A DNA stretch of 64,000 nt from Bubalus kerabau (taxonomy: Eukaryota; Chordata; Mammalia; Artiodactyla; Bovidae), in NCBI RefSeq assembly GCF_029407905.1, contig NC_073628.1, positions 45,653,501-45,717,500 of the forward strand, written 5' to 3'. Positions within the stretch are counted from its first letter, which is position 1. Each line of letters starts with the position of its first letter. The notes under the pieces were generated by a model. It did not search any database. It saw only the letters and a program-made list of their open reading frames with translations, and was not told the DNA's origin. Positions 33,654 to 45,345 of this stretch are shown here, one piece after another. Position numbers and translations under genes: made by a program.

Positions 33654-34244
33654 ATATGCTTCCAAATAAACAGGAAGGAATTCTGTCAGTGGGGGTTAGG
33701 TGTTAATTTCACCCATTACTAAGGTGTGAGGGGCAGATGACCCTCCCTAAGAGCAAAGAGTAGATGGGTCTCAAGCCTCACTCCTTCACTGGATCAATGG
33801 CAGGGAAGGAGTTTGAATAGGTTTTGCTCTATTCAAAAACATTCAAAGACATAGAAATTTTATAGAATGAATAACCTTTACAAGTAAACTATACGTTTCA
33901 TATTTTTCATATGCTATTTTCTGTTCATTATACTTTTTCTAAAAAGTCTTTAAACTGTACTTTTCCTAAAACGTTTTAAAAAAAACATACATTCTATGAT
34001 TCCTGCAAAGATATGATGGGCTGATTAGTATAGTATATTTTGGGATAGGGATAATTAAAAACAAAAATAAACTCCAACTAATCCTGATCTCTTTTGACAA
34101 TATTTAGCTGACACAAAGATTACATCTATTTTAAGGTTTTGTTACATTTTCCTCCTTAAAGTGTACCCCACATTTCCTTTTTCTGATTATTGGCAGTTGG
34201 GAGGAACTGCTGATTATTAATGGACACAAACAGAAAGCGTGCAG
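33654..34244. other. Low-copy sequence, nothing recognised
   Basis: No supported gene or repeat. Confidence 0.5.
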
Positions 34245-34480
34245 GCAGCTATAGAAAGAGTTATAAGAAAGATGAAAGACCAGTGTTCAAATCCTATCTC
34301 AACTACCTAGTAGCTCTGTGACTTGATTACTTTATTTAAACTCCATAGGGTCTAATTTCCTCATCCAAATAGCCATCCAAGTCATCCTTGCAGGGTGACT
34401 GCAGAGATTCAAAATGACATATGTAAAGTACTTAACCAAGTGCCTGGAATTGGCAAAAAGTCAACATATAGTGACTACTG
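34245..34480 (+). repeat. MIR SINE, nearly complete
   Basis: GTTCAAATCCTATCTCAACT, ACCTAGTAGCTCTGTGACTT, TAATTTCCTCATCCAAATAG, AGATTCAAAATGACATATGT and AAGTGCCTGGAATTGGCAAA follow the MIR sense strand from the middle to the 3' end. Confidence 0.88.
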
Positions 34481-35556
34481 TTTTTGGTCAGGAGACCATT
34501 ATTTTAAGCATAAGTCAAAACTTAATGATGAAAGCCCTTGTGGAAGGTAGCGGAGGCTTGGCTATCAAGGACAGTAGCAATAAGACACATCTGAGTCACC
34601 CGGGTCTTTCTCGCTATTGTCTCTCACACTTTCTTCTGTTTACTCTCTTGTCAAAGGAAGAAATGAAAGTTGGGAAAATATGAAAAACAATGTGAAATAA
34701 AGCGGCATTTAACATACAACCAAGGAAAGCTGACATAACTAGATAAGACATGTGGTAATAACAAGTACTTTATACAAAGGATGAAAATGTGGATTTTGGG
34801 CCTTCATGGATATTAAAACTAGAATTAAAGATCCCACATGTAATATTTTAATTTGCTAATTTTAAACCATAATTATGAATGGTATAGAAATATCATTAAT
34901 CCATTTGTTCACAATTAACAAGGCACAAGGCACCTAAAGAGCTCAATCACTTCCTTCAGTCAGTCAGTTTTATTTGAACCAACTAGCCTTTTAAAATTTA
35001 AACCTACCATTGAGAGAAGGAGGTAGCTCAGGTACAATTTATTAAACATTAGTCAGTTTGATCATTACAGTACACGTAACTCTTCTAGCATTTGAAGTAT
35101 AGGTAGAGGGAGTTGGAAAAGTTAGAATCTGGAATACTACTAAAGAAAGAGCCAGTCCAATCTTGGTCATACTATAATTTATAATTTATTACAGAAGATC
35201 ATATAAATGACATTGATGTGAGTGGTTAAACACATTCATACACAGAGATACGCAGTGTGTCACTCAAAGTCAGTCTAAAGAGAAGAATGTGTATGTGGAT
35301 CTGGAATCTGTAAGAAAGAAGGTAAGTACTCAGCTTAATTTGAGCGTAGAGGAACCAAGCTGTCTTGACCTTCATGCATGGAGATGTCATCAGGATTTCT
35401 TGTACTAAAGATGTTACTTCTCATATAGACTTGCCTTTAAGGTGCTTAATATCAAAGAGAAAATGACATTATCATAATAGTCTCTGAGTAGAACAAATGA
35501 AACATGAAAGTAACCTGAGGATCTGATAAAGCAATATTTACATTTGCTGTTCTTTC
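34481..35556. other. Low-copy sequence, nothing recognised
   Basis: AT-rich DNA of about 1 kb. Short frames only (for example 34414-34683, largely within the MIR and its flank). Confidence 0.5.
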
Positions 35557-35712
35557 TTTTCAATTTATTTTTAAATGGAGGATAACCTCTTTACAATGTT
35601 GTGCTGGTCTCTGCCATATATCAACGTGAATCAGCTATAAGCACACCTATATCCTCTCCCTCGTGAGTCTCCCTCCCACACCCCCATTCCACTCCTCTAA
35701 GTCATACGCTTG
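35557..35712 (-). mobile_element. L1 3' end fragment
   Basis: TTCAATTTATTTTTAAATGG, TTTACAATGTTGTGCTGGTC and GCCATATATCAACGTGAATC are the reverse complement of an artiodactyl L1 3' end, followed by the pyrimidine-rich 3'UTR (CTCCCTCCCACACCCCCATT). Confidence 0.85.
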
Positions 35713-36564
35713 CTGTTCTTAACAGCTCTCTCCTTTCATCACTTATAATGACTTGGAAATCTGATAGACTGCTCATGTTTGACACGGACAGTGACAACAG
35801 GGCCTTTTTTATTTCTGATATCAATTCATATATCACAATTTATCAGTATATAATAAATGAACAGTAGGATAAGAAATGAACCAAATGAAAACAATTATAG
35901 GAATAGTAACACTTCTTTTATCTAGCATTCCTATGTCTCAAACTCTAAAATAAAGGAAATACACTCAGTAACTAGAAAAAAAAAGATTTCTAAACATATT
36001 CTGTGCCATAAAATCCTTCGACTCTGTACATCTCTTTCAAGAGAATGTCCAGGACTCACTTGAAGTATATGTCCTCTAATTTTATAAGCAGATCTTAAAG
36101 CAAACCCAGACTAAGAATACTGTGGAATAGAAGCAAAAAATTGGAAGAGATGGTTGTTAGAGTCATACATTAAACCAATAAGCAAAGTAAATGAATATGT
36201 GGGAAAAAAATGGAAGGTAATGAATCAAACTCTTTGACATACAGTCAGTGTCGTTTACTATAGGGACAAACAGTTGCAATGATCCAAAAAAATTACACAT
36301 CATGGCTGTAATATAACAAAAATGTAATTACAAATAATCATAACAATGAGCTTATGAATACAATTTTAGTCTTTACTTTTTATTCATTTTAGGAAGATAA
36401 GCAAGTTTCAAATACATTCTTTTGTTTCTAAAAATAGATTATTATTTAAATGGTGAAAACATATTTTTATACTTTTAATCTTTGAACATCCTTTATTTAG
36501 AAAATTTACCTAAAAGAGCCTGATCTTCAACAAGAAAAATGATCATCACTAGGCATGTATTATA
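35713..36564. other. Low-copy AT-rich sequence
   Basis: No supported feature. Confidence 0.5.
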
Positions 36565-36995
36565 TTACAGGTCTTATACAAATGCTTTTCACAAAATTTC
36601 TGATATAATTCATATAATATTATTGTGAGAGAATTTCTATTATTCTTTTTTTTTTTAAAGAAAAAAATTATGCCTCAGAGAAGTCAAGTAATTTGTCTAA
36701 TTCAGTAAGTTTGTGGTTCAGTCTGTAAGGCATGTCCAACTGTTTTGTGACCCCCATGGACTGCAGCCCGCCAGACTCCTCTATTCACTGGATGGCCCAG
36801 GCAAGAATACAGAAGTGGGTTACCATTTCCTTCTCCAGTGATCTTCCCAACCCAGTGAATGAACCTGCATCTCCTTCACTGGCAGGCAGATTCTTTACTA
36901 CTGAGCCACCAGGGAAGCCCTCAATTCACTAAGTGGTAGAACCAAATCCAGTCTTTCTGACTCTCAAGTACCTCTGTACAAAACTTACACTTACT
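36565..36995 (-). repeat. MIR SINE split by a Bov-tA
   Basis: An antisense MIR reads TATTATTGTGAGAGAATTTC, ATTATGCCTCAGAGAAGTCA, AGTAATTTGTCTAATTCAGT on the left of the Bov-tA at 36711-36922, and CTAAGTGGTAGAACCAAATC, CAGTCTTTCTGACTCTCAAG on its right. The two halves join correctly if the SINE is removed. Confidence 0.85.
36711..36922 (-). repeat. Bov-tA SINE inside a MIR
   Basis: A full minus-strand unit (3' end TTGTGGTTCAGTCTGTAAGG; tRNA head ending GCCACCAGGGAAGCCC). AATTCA-G/C-TAAGT at 36699-36710 and 36923-36934 is the 12-bp duplication with one mismatch, taken from MIR sequence. Confidence 0.96.
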
Positions 36996-37010
36996 GTTTC
37001 TTATCCCACC

Positions 37011-38022
37011 CATTCTTAAAGAGATGGGAATACCAGACCACCTGACCTGCCTCTTGAGAAATCTGTATATAGGACAAAAAGCAACAGTTACAACTGACAT
37101 GGACCAACAAAATGGTGCAAAATTGGGAAAGGAGTGCATTAAGGCTGTATATTGTCACCCTGCTTATTTAACTTATATGCAGAGTACACATGTGAAATGC
37201 CTGGCTGGAAGAAGCACAAGCTGGAATCAAGATTGCTGGGAGGAACATCAATAACCTCAGATATGCAGATGACACCACCCTTGTGGCAGAAAATGAAGAG
37301 GAACTAAAGAGCCTCTTGATGAAAGTGAAAGAGGAGAGTGAAAAGTTGGCTTAAAACTCAACATTCAAAAAACTAAGATCATGGCAGCCAGTCCCATCAC
37401 TTCATGGCAAATAGATGGGAAAACAATGGAAACAGACTTTATTTCCTTGAGCTCCAAAATCACTGCAAATGGTGACTGCAGCCATGAAATTAAAAGATGC
37501 TTGTTCCTTGGAAGAAAAGCTATGACCAACCTAGACAGCATATTAAAAAGCAGAGAGATTACTTTGCCGACAAAGGTCCATCTAGTCAAAGGTATGGTTT
37601 TTCCAGTAGGCATGTATGGATGTGAGAGTTGGACCATAAAGAAGGCTGAGCACCGAAGAATTGCTTTCAAACTGTAGTGTTAGAGAAGACTCTTAAGAGT
37701 TCCTTGGACTGCATGGAGATCAAACCAGTCAATCCTAAAGGAAATCAACCCTGAATATTCATTTGAGGGACTGATGCTGAAGCTCCAATATTTTGGCCAC
37801 GTGATGGAAGAGCTGACTCATTGGAAAAGACCCTGATGCTGGGAAAGATTGAAGGCAGGAAGAGAAGGGGATGACAGAGGATGAGATGGTTGGATGGCAT
37901 CACCAACTCTATGGACATGAGTTTGAGCAAGCTCCAGGAGATGGTGATGGACAGGGAAGCCTGGCATGCTACAGTCCATGGGGTTGCAGAGTCAGACATG
38001 TCTGAGTGACTGAACAACAACA
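37011..38022 (+). mobile_element. BovB LINE, 5'-truncated, old
   Basis: Starts in the RT region (AAAGAGATGGGAATACCAGA) and ends with an ACAAC-type tail (TGAACAACAACA) instead of the CTGAA repeat. ATCCCACC at 37003-37010 and 38023-38030 fits as the duplication. Frames are short because of many indels; DDTTLVAENEEEL is seen at the RT catalytic site, in a shifted frame. Clearly more diverged than the 14-17 kb copy. Confidence 0.93.
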
Positions 38023-38030
38023 ATCCCACC

Positions 38031-40961
38031 TGAAGCAAAACAGTGTGGCCATTAGAATGAGATTTATTAACTTTAAACTTTGGTTATATTTTTACATGTG
38101 TGTGTTGGTATCAAATATATAGTTTAAATTCTAAGGTATACTGGCTTTTCATCTTAAAAACAAACCATCCTCATCAACACATTCCAACACTGATTCTAGT
38201 CCATATTTCTCTTTTATCCTCATAACTTTGAATTTGTGCTGTGTTTGCTACGCTACTGATACTTGCCTAAAAATGCTTGATTGCACTATATTATAAATTC
38301 ACAATTGCTCTATTTTTCATCTCCTGCAATAATTTTCCTTGCATATTCTATATTTTTAGTTGATGACTAATTCATCTGTGGATGACTCAAGAATTCCTTT
38401 TTATTCTGGCACATCTGACATAATTTGTCTCCTCCTGAGATCACCACAACATGTATCCCAAGTCCAACTGAGTGGCACCCAATGCCACTGTTAAGGTCTG
38501 AACTGTTTATTCAATTTTATTTTGCTTTGTTTTTAATCACCCAGAACCTTGCCGCCAGGTCTACCTACTTTAAAATAGTCTCTGTAGAATACAAAACAAC
38601 TAATTTTCACAGCAAAAAGCCAAGGTTACCCATATTAATTGTATTTTCATGAAGCTCAAACAAGTAAGATGGACCAATATTATGCTATCATGGCTCATGG
38701 GGATAGATCTAGAAAAAAATAGACCAAAAATGTATCAAAGGACAGCTGAAGCTAAGGACATTTGAAACTTGTAATTTGTGCATTTTATCTCCACATGCAA
38801 GCTACAAAGGAAGAAACCATGATCATTCCTCTTTGGTAATTTATACTTGATTATTTAACAAAAAATTATTGGACACTCCCAAGTGTTAGCATTACGCTAG
38901 ACCATTAAGGCCAGTCCTCAAGGAGCTCACAGTTTAGGACAAATAAACACTAAACAAACTCACAACAATTGTAAGTCTGTCTGTCTTTGGTGAAATAAAA
39001 AGAGCACATCTGGCATCTAGTAGGCACAGGTAAACAAATGCTGAGAGACAGGAAGGAAACAAAATATCTGTTGTCTTGTATTTAAATTAGTAGCTCCCCA
39101 GTTGAAAATGCTATACATATTCTAAGCAATGGACAAAAGCAGAGAAATTAGAAATAAAAAGGTGTATGCAAGAACCAGGACATAAGTCGGAGTGGCTTAA
39201 TGGAAAGAACAAATAATATAACATGAAGAGTCAAAATGCAGAAATAGAAGGAGCTAGACTGTAGAAGGTCTGGTATATTTTGACAGTCAAATTGACTTGG
39301 TCAAATACCATTCAGTGGGGTTTAGTAATTTCTCCCAGATCTGGGTGCCCTAGTTTTAAACTTGAAACTTCTTAACACAAAATTAAATAAGCCTGTCTGG
39401 ACACATCAAAACAGGCCCTATTAGTGGCTCAGGCCTTAGCTGATACACTCCAAAATTCTCCAGAATAAACCGATGGTGATTTTCTTTCTTTTTTGTGCTT
39501 TAGCTTCAACCTGCAACATTATTTGAGTGTCCCTATTTTTTCTGATCTGACATCTCCCCATGCACTGTGACCTCGTCCCAGGTTTCTATCTTTCTGGAGG
39601 AACTTTAAAAGCACTTCGACCTCCAGGGAGAGTCGGGAATTATTTTTTATTTCATTTGCTTGGGAAAAAGGAGAATTTTTTGATTGGAATAAAGGTAGGA
39701 ATAATAAACAGTTCCCTGAGTTTATAATTTTACGTAGTTGTAACTTTAGAATAATGGAAAGGATCTAATTGTTCAAAAATATAGTACCTATATTAAGGAA
39801 ACAATGGCTGTAAAACCTATGTGAAATGTAACACAGGGATAAAAAGAACTGGAAAACAATCTTAAAGTTTGTTTAGATGATTTAAATTGTGGTGGAGTTG
39901 GTGGTCTAATCTGAAACCTTTTGGGGAACATTGTAAGATTAGAAATATGAGTAAACATGGATATTTTGGGAAGCAAGACTATTAGTGTAGGAAAGAAACA
40001 TAAACATCAAAAGGAGGAAGGGGAGAAAAAACCCTGTGGTGTTGAATTTCCATGTGAACTATCAGTAAAAACACATTAATGCTTGTGCTCATGTGCATAC
40101 ACGTGTGTGCACATGTTTGTCCCCAACTGAACCCTTGAAAGGGCCCAAAAGGTAAAACACCAAAGTAAATAAACATCCAGAACTTAGATCTTTGTTTCTT
40201 TAATCATCATTTTCTAATAATAAAACCAGAGCTTCTTGGGGAAATGGCTGATTCCACTCTGGGGCAGAAAAAGGACAAGATGAGCCGGGAACATCTTGTT
40301 GTGCCAGAAAATGAGGAGATGCTCATGTCTAATGGAGAAACAACAGAAGGACAAGGACTTCAGTTTAAAGGAGATCCCACCGTCAAAACTGGGGCAGACT
40401 GAACGGCGAAAAGAACAATGATGATGATGGAATATACCACATTCTAACTGAAAACAGAAAGACACCATGTGTACACAGCAGTGAGTGAGAGACAGGCAGA
40501 GAGAGAAGCAAAAAGAGAAGAAAAGGGACAGACATTCTTATACAGAAAAATGCCAATATCACAAATGTAAAAACAATGTAATGGTAATAATGACTTTAGA
40601 CAAGATCACTAAACCATAGGTCGTACTGCTGCTAGGGAACAAGATATCAATTTTCATTTTATCAATACAAAATGGAAAAACTACCTCTGCGATGAAGGTA
40701 CCTATCGATCCTCATCTTAACCAAGTAGGGGTACATCTTGTGCCTGCACCATGCTGTGAGAGATGCAACGTCACCAACAGTGTTCTTGCTTGAAATGTTT
40801 GCTGTAAGTTTATTCATGAGGAAAAATAATCAGGTGTACCTGGACTATGAGGTATTCAAAGGACAACTGGCCTGGAGTATTTTTTTAGTAATTCAATGAT
40901 ATGGAGAAATGATGCAACTGAAAGAGACTGTTGCTTGATCAAGAGAGACTGATGAGAGACA
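38031..40961. other. Long low-copy stretch
   Basis: Nearly 3 kb with one L2 fragment (listed separately). The segment 40220-40440 (GGGGAAATGGCTGATTCCAC, AACATCTTGTTGTGCCAGAA) is less AT-rich and might be an old repeat or a decayed transcript-derived insertion, but I cannot identify it. No open frame above 85 codons. Confidence 0.5.
38868..38965 (-). repeat. L2 LINE 3' fragment
   Basis: CAGTCCTCAAGGAGCTCACA and GTTTAGGACAAATAAACACT match the antisense L2 3' region (CCCTCATGGAGCTTACATTC, GACAGACAATAAAC). Confidence 0.6.
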
Positions 40962-41228
40962 GAGGGAACTGTGGTCACCCAGGGGAAGCAGGCTGGAGGA
41001 GGGATGGATGGGGAGTTTAAATTTTTCAGATGCAAATCAGTATATGCAGGATGGATAAACTACAAGCTTCTACTGTATAGCTCAGGGAACTATATTCAAT
41101 GTCTTGTAATAAACCATAATGGAAAAGAATATTAAAAGAATATATATGTTTAACTGCATCATTTTGCTGTTTGGCAGAGATAAACAAAACATTGTAAGTC
41201 AATGATACGTCAATAAAATAAAAAATAC
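40962..41228 (+). mobile_element. L1 3'UTR fragment (artiodactyl), sense
   Basis: GATAAACTACAAGCTTCTAC, TGTATAGCTCAGGGAACTAT and CAATGTCTTGTAATAAACCA are characteristic of the artiodactyl L1 3'UTR, followed by AACATTGTAAGTCAATGATA and a short A-rich tail (CAATAAAATAAAAAATACC). Confidence 0.9.
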
Positions 41229-42224
41229 CATAGACTTAACAGCAAAGTGATGAGAAACGATGTGAATATATGAAACTCAATGGGATATTATACATGAAAA
41301 CAAAAAGAAAAAAACACATGTTTATAAAAGCAAAAATTATAGCCATAAAGAAGAGTTCTTAGATGCGGAAATTTGTACAGACTGTGTATTGGTGATGTTA
41401 TTGAATTAAGGTTGATTTCCTTAGTTGTTTCAAGGTGCTATTGGCTGAAGTTGCTCATTCTTGAAATATGCATGCGGAAGTACTTACGGGTGAAATGTTA
41501 TGACATCTACAGACATTTTCAAGTGGTTTGACAAAAGAGAAGTGCAAGGTAAGATGTTAACAGATGGTGAATTTGGTGAGACATATATGAATATATGGTA
41601 CCAACTTTCAACATTTTTTAGCTAGATATATTTTTAAGTGAAAAGATAACAAGTTAAAGACACTATTTGAACAATCAGTTCATCCTGATCCCAGAGTATA
41701 TGCTCATTATCTACTTCCTTCTCAAATGCTAACAGCACCAGAGGCTGGCTGCTACTCTCCCCCACAACCAGTTTCTTACATCCCTCAAAGGTTCTCTCAG
41801 GATTGCACATTCATAAATTAAATCTGAACACATCACTAAACTATTTAAAACACTTTAAGTACTTCCATTGCCCTACTGGACAACTTTAAGATTAGCACAG
41901 CATACAAGAGCTTCCATTTGAAGATCTGATGACCTAGATATCTCATTTTTACTTTAAAAGGACAGTACTGAAATTCAAAAATATAACGTGACACTGCTGA
42001 ATATTGAAATTACTTTGATGTTTTGAGTTTGACTTTTATAATATGTCATTTCCTCTTTTAATATCTCAACAAATGGGTTTCAATATCATTGTCATCCCAG
42101 GCCTCTCTTTTTTGTTGTTGTTCTAATAAATTTCAGGATGCAAAGTAGAAACCTAAGTCAAAAGTTTTAGATTAATGCATGTATCAGGTAAGTAACTCCA
42201 ATTGTGCTATTCAAATGGCACCAT
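41229..42224. other. Low-copy sequence, nothing recognised
   Basis: No supported gene or repeat. Confidence 0.5.
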
Positions 42225-42440
42225 CTCGTGAATCCTTACAACCCCCTAGGAAGCAAGGAGCAAGTGGTCTCATATGAGCACATTACGGCTGTTGTTACTA
42301 ATAACTGCTATTACTTTGAGGTTTAGAAGGATTAAGTATTCTGATATGTCTTCCCATAGGAGTCATTAGTAAAGAATTCAAACTCTATGATCAGCATTAT
42401 CCCTCCTCTCATCTATTAGGTAATCACTTTGACTCTGTAC
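42225..42440 (-). repeat. MIR SINE fragment
   Basis: GTGAATCCTTACAACCCCCT, ATTACTTTGAGGTTTAGAAG, GGATTAAGTATTCTGATATG and TAAAGAATTCAAACTCTATG fit the antisense MIR order with insertions. Confidence 0.6.
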
Positions 42441-42677
42441 AGCGTTAAAATTTACAGTAGTCATTTGATACAACTTAACTTTCATTTGTGAAGATTACAT
42501 GATATGAAAATTTATCTGGACAAGTAGATATCAACACAAAATGGATCTGGGTCTCTCTTCTCTATATTACCTTTAGAGTTAGCAGCAGTTGGATAACCTC
42601 ATCCATTTCTTCCAGCACATAAATGCATGATGGTGGTGGGACAGTTGCACAGCTCTGTGAATGTATCAGAATGTGTG

Positions 42678-42896
42678 CATGCATGCTAAGTGACAGTAGT
42701 CGTGTCCAACTCTGTGTGACCCCATGGACTGTAGCCTGCCAGGCTCCTCTCTCCATGGAATTCTCCAGGCAAGAATACTGGAGTGGGTTGTCCTTCCCTT
42801 CTCCAGGATATCTTCCCAACCCAGGGATAGAACCATGTCTCTCACGTCTCCTCATTGGCAGCTGGGTTCTTTACCAGTAGCACCATCGGGGAAGCA
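42678..42896 (-). repeat. Bov-tA SINE
   Basis: From GCATGCATGCTAAGTGACAG (3' end) to a tRNA-like head ending GCACCATCGGGGAAGC. No clear duplication. Confidence 0.95.
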
Positions 42897-42991
42897 CTAA
42901 ATGGATAAATGCTACTAATTCTGAGTTCTGAGTATGGTCAATTTTCTATTGTCTGTATCCATCTCAACAACAGTATGCAATATTGTTATTG

Positions 42992-43206
42992 TTAGGTGCG
43001 GGCTCAGTCATGTCCAACTCTTTGCAACCCCATGGACTGTAGCCCAGTCAGGCTCCTCTGTCCATGGAATTTTCCAGGCAAGAATACTAGAGTGAGTTGC
43101 CATTTCCTCCTTCAGGGGATCTTCCCAACCCAGGGATCAAACCTGTCTCTCCTTGCATCTCCTGCATTGGCAGCTGGATTCTTTGCCACTGTGCCACCTG
43201 GGAAGC
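42992..43206 (-). repeat. Bov-tA SINE
   Basis: From GTTAGGTGCGGGCTCAGTCA to the head ending TGTGCCACCTGGGAAGCC. It lies about 95 bases from the previous Bov-tA in the same orientation; the different internal variants (for example CTGTCTCTCCTTGCATCTCC) argue for independent insertions. Confidence 0.95.
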
Positions 43207-43784
43207 CACAATGCTATCCCTCACTGACATGGTAATATTTCAAAATAAATATGAAGATTATTTTCTTCCCATGCAAACATTCTATGTTCTGTGATATTTT
43301 CATCAACAAATGATGTTTTACCGGCCTTCCAAGTGAGAATTCTTGATGCCTTCTGCCTCATTCTCGCCCATTATGAGTGTAGAGGAAATAGTAAAATAAT
43401 AGATATTGATAGATCTGGAATTGTCTCAATAAATATGCATTCAAATTCTGTTGCATCTTGAACGAAGCCCACACCCTCACTTGTTTTGGGCCTCAGATTC
43501 CTCTTTTCTAAAAGGGACATGATAAACCTTATTTAAGAAGTTGTGAATAATAACTCAAAATAATCAGTGTCAAATGCTTGATACTTTGAGAGCATTGGCC
43601 AGAGAACAGATGTTCCTAAAGTTGTGTGACCTAAAGCAAGATACATGTGAAGGTTAAACTGATCATTGCTGTGACCTCTTGAAAAGGCTTTTTTTTTTTT
43701 TTTGAGAGGGGCACTGTTTCATCCTTACAGGTTTATCTTGTGACAGGATGAGCAAGAAGTTTGCTTTGATAGGTGTAAAAGGTG
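43207..43784. other. Low-copy sequence with a T17 run
   Basis: The T run near 43687-43703 is not followed by a recognisable LINE or SINE 3' end on either strand. Confidence 0.5.
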
Positions 43785-43930
43785 CAGGAGACACAGAGGC
43801 GAAGCTGAAGCTGGAAAGACAGGGAGAGGCCAGATTATAAAGGAACTAAAACAAACTCAGGATTTTGGATGATTGAGAACTAGTGAAGTTTTATAAGGGG
43901 AAGAAACACAATCAAGTTTGGTACATCTGT
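43785..43930 (-). repeat. L2 LINE internal 3' fragment
   Basis: GACAGGGAGAGGCCAGATTA, CTCAGGATTTTGGATGATTG and GGGGAAGAAACACAATCAAG resemble the antisense L2 region that reads like AGGCCAGATCATGTAGGGCC and GGACTTTGGATTTTATTCTA. Confidence 0.55.
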
Positions 43931-44738
43931 GTGTGTGCATGTGTGTTTTGGGTCAGAGGGGGAGAATAAATTCTTTAATTGTTCCTTTATGGTTTAAAAG
44001 AAGACAGCTGTGTGTAGCTTGTAGCTACATTTCTAACAATTTTATAATTCTTAATAACTATTTTGATCCAATTTCTAGGCAGAAAATGCGCTGATCATAA
44101 AGAGCTAAAAACAAAGACTGCAATTCACAAGGACGCTTAGAATTGATAAGTTATCAGTTAACTAAATACAAACACCAAGTGGATGTGTGACGGTGTCCTT
44201 AAGTCTTCCATATCATCTATTCTGGTTTCGTCCATGCAAAGAAAGTAATCAATTATCTGAGGCACCAAACTGTCATGAACTTTTCAAAGAATATCATTAT
44301 GATTGTTTTAGGATAGTTATTCAACCTGGCTCCTCCACAGGGCTCTGGGAGCAGATGAGAGCAGGATGGCATTCAAACTGCTGATGGACTGCCAATCAAT
44401 GAAATATTATCACCTGGAGCACTCTTAGTCTAACTACTTTATTACTTCTTGTGCTTTAATAGGAGTGAGAATGTTTACCAATGGGAAAAGTCTCTGCACA
44501 GGTAGACTCACTGAAAAATCTTGCAACTCCATCAATAAAATGTTCTTTAGCTTTAAAAACGGGTTGAACATACTGAATATTTTACACAAAGAAATGGGAA
44601 ACACATTACTGATAAGACTTTTAATAGGATAACTAAATGAGAGATTATAACTAGAATTCTGAAAAGTGATTCCCTGTGATTGCATCACTTGTTAAGCCTC
44701 ATGTATGACTTAAATATACAGCTTTTATTATCCTATCT
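43931..44738. other. Low-copy sequence, nothing recognised
   Basis: No supported feature, apart from a short (GT)n patch near 43930-43948. Confidence 0.5.
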
Positions 44739-44749
44739 CCTGCATTAAT

Positions 44750-44965
44750 GGCTTCCCTGATGGCGCAGTGGTAGAGAATCCAGTGGTGAAGCAGGAGATA
44801 CAGGTTCAGTCTCCGGATCAGCACTTTCCCCTGGAGAAGGAAATGGCAACCCACTCCAGGATTCTTGCCTGGGAAGCCTCACTGGACAGAGGAGCCTGGT
44901 GGGCTACAGTCCATGTGGTCACAAAGAGTCAGACGTGACTTAGCGGCTAAACAACAACCCAACAA
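44750..44965 (+). repeat. Bov-tA SINE, sense, with 11-bp duplication
   Basis: Head GCTTCCCTGATGGCGCAGTG, body CTGGAGAAGGAAATGGCAAC, tail CGGCTAAACAACAACCCAA (ACAAC-type tail). CCTGCATTAAT occurs at 44739-44749 and 44966-44976. Confidence 0.96.
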
Positions 44966-44976
44966 CCTGCATTAAT

Positions 44977-45089
44977 ATTTTGATGTTCTTGCCTATTAAA
45001 ATTGATAGAAATCTCTGTTTTTGAGTATGCTTGTTCCTTCTGTTGAAAATGTTTGCTGAGTGAATACTGGGTAAAAAACTTTCTCAAAA
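44977..45089. other. Low-copy sequence with a dispersed repeat
   Basis: The segment 44986-45035 recurs, slightly diverged, at 46361-46410. See the findings. Confidence 0.5.
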
Positions 45090-45345
45090 AAAATTGTATT
45101 TACTCACATGCCAGTGCCTCCCATACAGAGATAAATGTAAACTCCTCATTAGGACAATGAAGTCACTCACAGGTCTTTCCTCTTGACTGAATTCCTATAC
45201 CGATCAATGCACATGCAAGCCAAGGAGCTTCAGCCATGTATAATGTGTTATTTTTACCGCTGTGCCCTTGGAATGGTGATTCCCTTTTCCTAGTACCTCT
45301 TCCACACTCTTCCCTGGGTGAACTCACCTTTCAAGTCTCTGCTTT
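45090..45345 (+). repeat. L2 LINE 3' region
   Basis: GGACAATGAAGTCACTCACA, TGCCCTTGGAATGGTGATTC and AACTCACCTTTCAAGTCTCT fit the sense L2 order (GTTCCCTCTGCCTGGAATGC, ...TTCAGGTCTCAGCTC). Confidence 0.55.

Noticed and set aside
40214..40468. Segment with a less AT-rich, transcript-like look as a processed pseudogene
   Set aside because: No recognisable protein, poly(A) or duplication; kept only as a remark in the annotation of the low-copy stretch.
43687..43703. T17 run as the tail of an antisense retroposon
   Set aside because: The sequence to its right does not match a LINE or SINE 3' end that I know, and no duplication is seen.
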